Assembly: GCA_945494195.1 (NCBI GenBank)
Contig: CALYVJ010000033.1
Location: 1 to 10,717, forward strand
Direction: 5' to 3'
DNA length: 10,717 nucleotides
Origin: an uncultured Selenomonas sp.
GTDB taxonomy: Bacteria; Bacillota; Negativicutes; Selenomonadales; Selenomonadaceae
How positions within the stretch are numbered: the stretch's first letter is position 1; each line of letters opens with the position of its first letter. This document shows positions 6,794 through 10,717 of this stretch, one piece after another. The notes beneath the pieces were generated by a model, which was not told the origin of the DNA, did not search any database, and saw only the letters and a list, made by a program, of their open reading frames with translations. The translations under genes were made by a program, and so were the position numbers.

Positions 6794-7267
6794 TTGGGTA
6801 AGCAGAATAGCTCTATCAAGATTGCCTGTGAGAACCGCAAGGCCCGTCATGACTATTTCATTCATGAGACTTTTGAGACGGGGCTGGCACTGCAAGGGAC
6901 TGAGGTCAAGTCCCTGCGGGCTGGCAAGGCAAATCTCAAGGACAGTTATGCAGTTATCAAGAATAACGAGATATTCGTTGAACATATGCATATCAGCCCG
7001 TATGAGCAGGGAAATATCTTCAATCATGACCCGCTTCGCACCAGAAAACTGTTGATGCACAAGGCGGAAATCATCAAACTCTTCAGCAAGACCCGGGAAA
7101 AGGGCTATACGCTGGTACCGCTTAAAGTGTATTTCAAGCACGGCAAGGCCAAATTGGAGTTGGCCCTGGCAAGCGGCAAACACAATTACGATAAGCGTCA
7201 GGACCTGCAGGCTAAGGCGGCAAAACGCGATGTAGAACGTGCATTGAAAGAACGTCAGCGGTTTTGA
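6794..7267 (+). CDS. smpB: SsrA-binding protein SmpB, 157 aa
   Basis: SmpB binds tmRNA (SsrA) and delivers it to ribosomes stalled on broken messages, allowing trans-translation and tagging of the incomplete protein. Family features include [32 protein letters not shown] near the N terminus, the [21 protein letters not shown] region, a central segment with [29 protein letters not shown], and a basic tail (YDKRQDL to the end) that in known SmpB proteins enters the ribosomal mRNA channel. Length is normal. Translation most likely starts at TTG, a start with low efficiency. The gene follows rnr by 34 nt, so both probably share a transcript; RNase R is known to cooperate with SmpB-tmRNA. No tmRNA gene follows in the 109 nt before the next gene. 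Confidence 0.96.
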   Translation: MGKQNSSIKIACENRKARHDYFIHETFETGLALQGTEVKSLRAGKANLKDSYAVIKNNEIFVEHMHISPYEQGNIFNHDPLRTRKLLMHKAEIIKLFSKTREKGYTLVPLKVYFKHGKAKLELALASGKHNYDKRQDLQAKAAKRDVERALKERQRF

Positions 7268-7271
7268 CGAG

Positions 7272-7307
7272 AAGACGAGGAACATGGCTCCTCGTCTTTT
7301 TATTTTT
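7272..7307 (+). terminator. Terminator after smpB
   Basis: A perfect 10-bp stem, AAGACGAGGA (7272-7281) with TCCTCGTCTT (7289-7298), has a 7-nt loop and is followed by a T-rich tract to 7307. It begins 5 nt past the smpB stop and closes the esterase-rnr-smpB unit. Confidence 0.93.
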
Positions 7308-7313
7308 GTAATG

Positions 7314-7343
7314 TTGTAAAGGGATAAGGGAAAATGCTATAAT
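7314..7343 (+). promoter_or_regulatory. Promoter of the amino-acid permease
   Basis: A perfect TATAAT (7338-7343) with TGC directly before it forms an extended -10. TTGTAA (7314-7319) sits 18 nt upstream as the -35. This is the strongest promoter match in the window. GGAG at 7365-7368 is the ribosome binding site, 8 nt before the ATG. Confidence 0.8.
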
Positions 7344-7376
7344 GGGAAGGTATTCTTTTTATTTGGAGATGAATGT

Positions 7377-8729
7377 ATGAGTGAACCGACGAAAATGAAA
7401 CGTGGTCTCAAAAATCGTCACCTGCAGATGATAGCGCTGGGCGGCGCTATTGGCACGGGGCTTTTTTATGGGTCGACGTCGACGATTGCCCTAGCGGGAC
7501 CTGCGGTTATGCTGGCTTATTTGCTGGGGGGTATCGTTATCTTTTTTATCATGCGCATGTTGGGAGAGATGGCCGTTGATGAACCGGTTTCGGGCTCCTT
7601 TAGCCATTATGCCACGAAATATTGGGGCAAGTTCCCAGGGTTTCTGTCCGGTTGGAATTACTGGTTCAACTACGTGCTGGTTTCCATGGCGGAACTTACC
7701 GCGGTGGGCATCTATATGCAGTTCTGGTATCCGGATTTGCCGCAGTGGATTGCGGCTCTTATCTGCCTGGTGGTCATTACGGCGGTAAACCTCATAAACG
7801 TCAAACTCTATGGCGAGTTTGAGTTTTGGATGGCGCTTATCAAGATTGCCGCGATTGTGCTGATGATTGTACTGGGACTTTATCTTTTGTTCAGTGGTCC
7901 GCTTAGTTTTCCAGATAATTTCCGCAACATCTGGGCAAACGGCGGCTTCCTGCCCCATGGCTGGTGGGGCCTTGCAATGGCTACGGCAGTAGTCATGTTC
8001 TCCTTTGGCGGCATCGAGCTTATCGGCATTACGGCCGGTGAAGCGGAAAATCCCGATAAGACGATTCCACGGGCTATCAATCAGGTTATTTGGCGCATCT
8101 TGCTCTTTTATGTTGGCACGATGGCAGTCCTTATGGCCCTCTGGCCCTGGAAACAAGTCGGTGTTGATGCCAGTCCCTTTGTGCAGATTTTCTCCAATGT
8201 GGGGGTGGTAGCGGCAGCGCATATCTTAAATTTTGTCGTTTTGACGGCTGCGGTATCGGTCTACAATTCGGCCATCTACAGCAATAGCCGCATGCTTTAC
8301 GGTTTAGCCTCTAAAGATGAAGCTCCGGAGTTTTTGGGACAGCTTTCCGGGCGAGGGGTGCCGGTAAAGGGAATCTTCGTCTCTTCGGGAATTACCCTTA
8401 TCTGTGTGGCCCTTAATTACTTCTTCCCGGGAAAGATTTTCATGTATCTGATGTCCATTGCGACTATTGCGGCGACGATCAGCTGGATGACCATTACGAT
8501 CACCCATCTCAAGTTCCGGAAATATTGCCAGAAACAGGGGAAGAAGACGAAGTTCCAATCCCCGCTGTATCCGTTCAGCAACTATGTTTGCATCTTGTTC
8601 CTCGTAGGGGTCTGGTACTTTATGCTGCAGATTCCTGATATGGAATTGGCGGTATATCTGTTGCCTGTCTGGCTGCTGGTTTTGTGGCTGGGCTATTGTT
8701 ATCGCGAACGAAATCACCAAAAGGGATAA
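7377..8729 (+). CDS. AroP/PheP-like amino-acid permease, 450 aa
   Basis: This is a secondary amino-acid importer of the AAT group in the APC superfamily, expected to sit in the inner membrane with about 12 helices and to use the proton gradient. The family motif HLQMIALGGAIGTGLFYGS spans 15-33, followed by a conserved GEMAVDEPVSGSFSHYA stretch. The protein closely resembles Escherichia coli AroP and PheP throughout, including GWNYW (92-96), AELTAVGIYMQFWYPD (105-120), GGFLPHG (189-195), MFSFGGIELIGITAGEAENP (207-226) and YSNSRMLYGLA (301-311). Aromatic amino acids are therefore the likely substrates, but related proline, GABA and lysine carriers share much of this pattern. Length is full (AroP is about 457). 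The gene stands alone between its own promoter and a terminator shared with cheB. Confidence 0.9.
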   Translation: MSEPTKMKRGLKNRHLQMIALGGAIGTGLFYGSTSTIALAGPAVMLAYLLGGIVIFFIMRMLGEMAVDEPVSGSFSHYATKYWGKFPGFLSGWNYWFNYVLVSMAELTAVGIYMQFWYPDLPQWIAALICLVVITAVNLINVKLYGEFEFWMALIKIAAIVLMIVLGLYLLFSGPLSFPDNFRNIWANGGFLPHGWWGLAMATAVVMFSFGGIELIGITAGEAENPDKTIPRAINQVIWRILLFYVGTMAVLMALWPWKQVGVDASPFVQIFSNVGVVAAAHILNFVVLTAAVSVYNSAIYSNSRMLYGLASKDEAPEFLGQLSGRGVPVKGIFVSSGITLICVALNYFFPGKIFMYLMSIATIAATISWMTITITHLKFRKYCQKQGKKTKFQSPLYPFSNYVCILFLVGVWYFMLQIPDMELAVYLLPVWLLVLWLGYCYRERNHQKG

Positions 8730-8757
8730 AAAATGCCAGCTTGCAGCTGGCATTTTT
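8729..8757. terminator. Bidirectional terminator between permease and cheB
   Basis: A 13-bp perfect stem (8729-8741 with 8745-8757) with a 3-nt loop has a run of As on the left arm and Ts on the right, so it can terminate transcription from both sides. It starts at the last base of the permease stop codon and lies 15 nt beyond the end of cheB. Confidence 0.92.
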
Positions 8758-8772
8758 GATTGATCGATTTAA

Positions 8773-9990
8773 TTAGCGGGCGGTTTGGGTGATGGCCCGT
8801 GGCATATCGCGCAAGGATACCTGATGTTCAACGGCACCGGAGTCAAAGGCGGCTTTTGGCATGCCGTAGACGATACAGCTTTGCTGGTCCTGCCCCAAGG
8901 TGGGCGATCCCTTTTGCCGCATGTGAAGCAGTCCTTCCGCACCGTCCTTTCCCATGCCGGTGAGAATCACGCCGAGGGCTCCAGCGCCTATTTCTTGGGC
9001 GACAGAGTCAAACAGGACATCCACGGATGGGCAGCAGCTATGGACTGGTTCTCCGGGAGAGCAGTCCAGCATAATCTGTCCACCGCAGCGGCGGACGGTC
9101 ATATGCTTGTTGCCCGGGGCGATATAGACGTGGTCCGGCCGGACAATATCCCCGGTAGCGCCCTCCTTGACCGTGAGGACGCATTCATCGTTGAGGCGTT
9201 GTGCTAAAAGCCGCGAAAACATAGGCGGGATATGTTGCACGATGACAATGCCGGGGAGCGGCGGGCGAAGGTGCGTCAAAATGGAAGACAGCGCTTCGGT
9301 TCCACCGGTGGAGGAGCCGATGGCTATCAGTTGAATCTCTTTTTTCGCAGCAGACGGCAGGAATATCGGTGCTTTTTCGACTGTCTCTTGGGCTGCTGGT
9401 TCTGGCGGTAGTGGTTTGGCAGAGGACGCGGGCTCTGGGGAAGCCGTTTCCTCCTGAATGGCTCGCAACTGCTCTGGTGGTAATGGACTCTCCGCAGGTG
9501 CCAGGGGAAGCCAGCCCTTTTTGGGCATAGCTGCCGTCCATAGCTCTTTGGTGACCATTGCTCCTGGCCCTACATTGGTGGACGGTGCGCTGGCGGAAGC
9601 TGCGGCAGCATCGGTGGTCAGCCGGACAAGTTCCTCGTAAAATCCCTCTAGGGATTGTTCCGGTCCTGGTTTTTTCAGATAAGCAAAGGCACCAAAACTC
9701 AGTGCTGTTTTTTTGCTGGTATCCATCAACCCATAGGTAATGATGGGAATATGAGGATATTGGCTGGCGAAGACTGGTAGTAGTTGGTTGCCATCCATGG
9801 TGATGACGGACATGGCAAAATTCATGATGATGACCGTTGGCCGGAAAAGTTGAATTTTGGCCTTGACGTCTACCGGGTCGGCGGTTTTTTCTACCAGACT
9901 GCCAGCAGGGAGCCGTTTAAGCAGTTCCTGGGTGCAGGTGTCTTGAAAATATATGGAGTTTTCGATGAGCAATATACGAATCCCCTGCAT
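8773..9990 (-). CDS. cheB: CheB methylesterase with degenerate receiver, 405 aa
   Basis: CheB removes methyl groups from glutamate residues of chemoreceptors, and can deamidate glutamines, during chemotactic adaptation. The C-terminal methylesterase domain (about 218-400) looks intact: catalytic Ser227 in IGSSTGGTEAL, His253 in VQHIPP and Asp349 in LTGMGKDG, plus PSVDVLF (321-327). The N-terminal domain (about 3-125) has the receiver fold pattern, with Thr85 and Lys107 in place. However, the acidic pair reads Glu10-Asn11 instead of Asp-Asp, the phospho-acceptor position is Asn57 (codon AAT), and two extra residues follow before MDG. It probably cannot be phosphorylated in the usual way. A Pro-, Ala-, Glu- and Ser-rich linker of about 90 residues joins the domains, longer than usual. 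AGAGGT lies 6 nt before the ATG. No other chemotaxis gene adjoins it. Confidence 0.93.
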   Translation of the reverse strand: MQGIRILLIENSIYFQDTCTQELLKRLPAGSLVEKTADPVDVKAKIQLFRPTVIIMNFAMSVITMDGNQLLPVFASQYPHIPIITYGLMDTSKKTALSFGAFAYLKKPGPEQSLEGFYEELVRLTTDAAAASASAPSTNVGPGAMVTKELWTAAMPKKGWLPLAPAESPLPPEQLRAIQEETASPEPASSAKPLPPEPAAQETVEKAPIFLPSAAKKEIQLIAIGSSTGGTEALSSILTHLRPPLPGIVIVQHIPPMFSRLLAQRLNDECVLTVKEGATGDIVRPDHVYIAPGNKHMTVRRCGGQIMLDCSPGEPVHSCCPSVDVLFDSVAQEIGAGALGVILTGMGKDGAEGLLHMRQKGSPTLGQDQQSCIVYGMPKAAFDSGAVEHQVSLRDMPRAITQTAR

Positions 9991-10032
9991 ATCGTACCTC
10001 TCAGTTATAATTTAGCGGATTTATTTGAATTC

Positions 10033-10041
10033 ATTGTAGCA
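10033..10041 (-). promoter_or_regulatory. Probable extended -10 of cheB
   Basis: The minus strand reads TGC followed by TACAAT, an extended -10, about 43 nt before the cheB start codon. Only a poor -35 is seen at 17-18 nt (TTTCAG or TTTTCA), as is common with extended -10 promoters. Confidence 0.45.
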
Positions 10042-10081
10042 TAAGAATGTTACCACTGAAAAGAAGGAATATGAAGACAGA

Positions 10082-10132
10082 TGTTGAATTATGTATTGTG
10101 GATGGTAAAATAGATTCCAGAAATATTCAACA
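10082..10132. repeat. Inverted repeat around the promoter at 10084-10111
   Basis: TGTTGAAT (10082-10089) is perfectly repeated in inverted form as ATTCAACA (10125-10132). The left copy covers the -35 box and the right copy lies just after the expected transcription start. The 43-bp centre-to-centre distance is about four helical turns, which would suit two operator half-sites on one DNA face. An 8-bp match could also be chance. Confidence 0.4.
10084..10111 (+). promoter_or_regulatory. Probable promoter of the secreted-protein gene
   Basis: TTGAAT (10084-10089) and TAAAAT (10106-10111) are 16 nt apart, and TGG directly before the second box adds an extended -10 element. Transcription would start near 10118, about 42 nt before the ATG. 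Confidence 0.5.
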
Positions 10133-10159
10133 GGGAATCATGATAGGAGTGTTAGCATT

Positions 10160-10717
10160 ATGAATCGGATCAGTAAATTATTGGCGGCAGCCGGCATTGC
10201 TGCTACGATGGTGTTTTCTCAGAGTCAGGCCGATGCAATGGTAGTAACCGGCATCAGCCAGAGCATGACGATTGCGGATAAAACCGTAACCGCGACGGAT
10301 CAGGATGGCCAAAAGATAAAATTCGTTTCGGATGGCCGTGTCATGCGCATGATGAGCGCTGATGGCGAGAAAGACTATCTGTCCTTTAATAGTTTCGATG
10401 GACGGTACACGGGAGTGGATTTCAATGTCCGTGCAATCGAGACGACTGATCCGGGGATGCGCTTGTTTGAAATCACGGCAACGCATGGTGCCAATGATAA
10501 GAATTGCGGCTACTGGCTCGTGGGCAAACATAATGGGCTCTGGACGACGTATATTTCCTGGAACAGCCTGGCAAATATTGGTTTCCGCGTAGACCGTTGG
10601 CATAAGCTGTCCTCGCGTATCGTGGACCAGCAGCTGGTAATCACTAGTACCAACAGCTATGGCCGTACGGATTTCCAGACGCAGGCATTTTGGGATGACA
10701 GTTGCGAGTGGTTCGGC
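10160..10717 (+). CDS. Secreted protein of unknown function, 3' end outside window
   Basis: I do not recognise this gene. An open frame of 186 codons runs to the window edge without a stop. GGAGTG lies 8 nt before the ATG. The N terminus is a clear Sec signal peptide: a basic start (MNRISK), a hydrophobic core (about 7-19) and a likely signal peptidase I site after Ala-Asp-Ala (24-26). The mature part has alternating polar and hydrophobic residues typical of beta structure. It is rich in Asp, Thr, Ser and Trp, as in CGYWLVGKHNGLWTTYISWNSL (Cys116 onward). Cys116 and Cys182 could form a disulfide. It is divergent from cheB with a 169-bp shared control region. It may act in the periplasm or outside the cell; no function can be assigned. 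The antisense frames over this stretch are not credible genes. Confidence 0.8.
   Translation, partial: MNRISKLLAAAGIAATMVFSQSQADAMVVTGISQSMTIADKTVTATDQDGQKIKFVSDGRVMRMMSADGEKDYLSFNSFDGRYTGVDFNVRAIETTDPGMRLFEITATHGANDKNCGYWLVGKHNGLWTTYISWNSLANIGFRVDRWHKLSSRIVDQQLVITSTNSYGRTDFQTQAFWDDSCEWFG

Noticed and set aside
7491..8222. Antisense open frame (243 codons) opposite the permease
   Set aside because: It is polar, rich in His, Asn and Arg, the expected complement of membrane-helix codons; it is not a credible gene.
10362..10592. Plus-strand frame of 76 codons inside the secreted-protein gene
   Set aside because: It is an out-of-frame shadow of the frame starting at 10160 and has no ribosome binding site.
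10178..10603. Antisense open frame (141 codons) opposite the secreted-protein gene
   Set aside because: The plus-strand frame has a ribosome binding site, promoter and signal peptide; the antisense frame has none of these.

Overview
The window reads as a chromosomal segment of a flagellated anaerobic Firmicute. The best guess is a diderm Negativicutes of the Selenomonas type. This rests on protein style, the Firmicutes gene order secG-esterase-rnr-smpB, chemotaxis and flagellar-like genes, and heavy use of ACG, CCG and CGT/CGC codons; genus is inference only. No rRNA, tRNA, CRISPR array, insertion sequence or prophage was seen.

Layout. 1-85: terminator hairpin. 86-958 (minus): protein with a FliD C-terminal-like region and no other flagellar gene beside it. 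959-1355: AT-rich divergent control region holding the pyk promoter and a structured pyk leader. 1356-2783 (plus): pyruvate kinase, then a strong terminator. 2915-3145: secG with its own promoter and a strong terminator. 3218-7267: esterase, RNase R and SmpB, closed by a terminator. 7377-8729: AroP/PheP-like amino-acid permease with its own extended -10 promoter. 8729-8757: terminator shared with the convergent cheB (8773-9990, minus). 9991-10159: divergent promoter region. 10160 to the window end: secreted protein of unknown function, cut by the window edge.

How the genes work together. RNase R and SmpB belong to ribosome rescue: SmpB with tmRNA frees stalled ribosomes and RNase R degrades the defective messages. 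SecG is a small SecYEG translocon subunit. In Bacillus subtilis the same order (secG, esterase, rnr, smpB) is followed by ssrA; no ssrA follows smpB here. Pyruvate kinase and the permease are stand-alone metabolic and transport units. CheB and the FliD-like protein suggest motility, but each is isolated.

Most of the window is ordinary housekeeping DNA, and I do not see a clearly new multi-gene system. The points most worth a second look are a CheB whose receiver domain has lost its phospho-acceptor aspartate, a multi-hairpin leader before pyk, a short FliD-like protein, a long basic tail on RNase R, a terminator just before the esterase-rnr-smpB genes, and an 8-bp inverted repeat around the promoter of the secreted protein.
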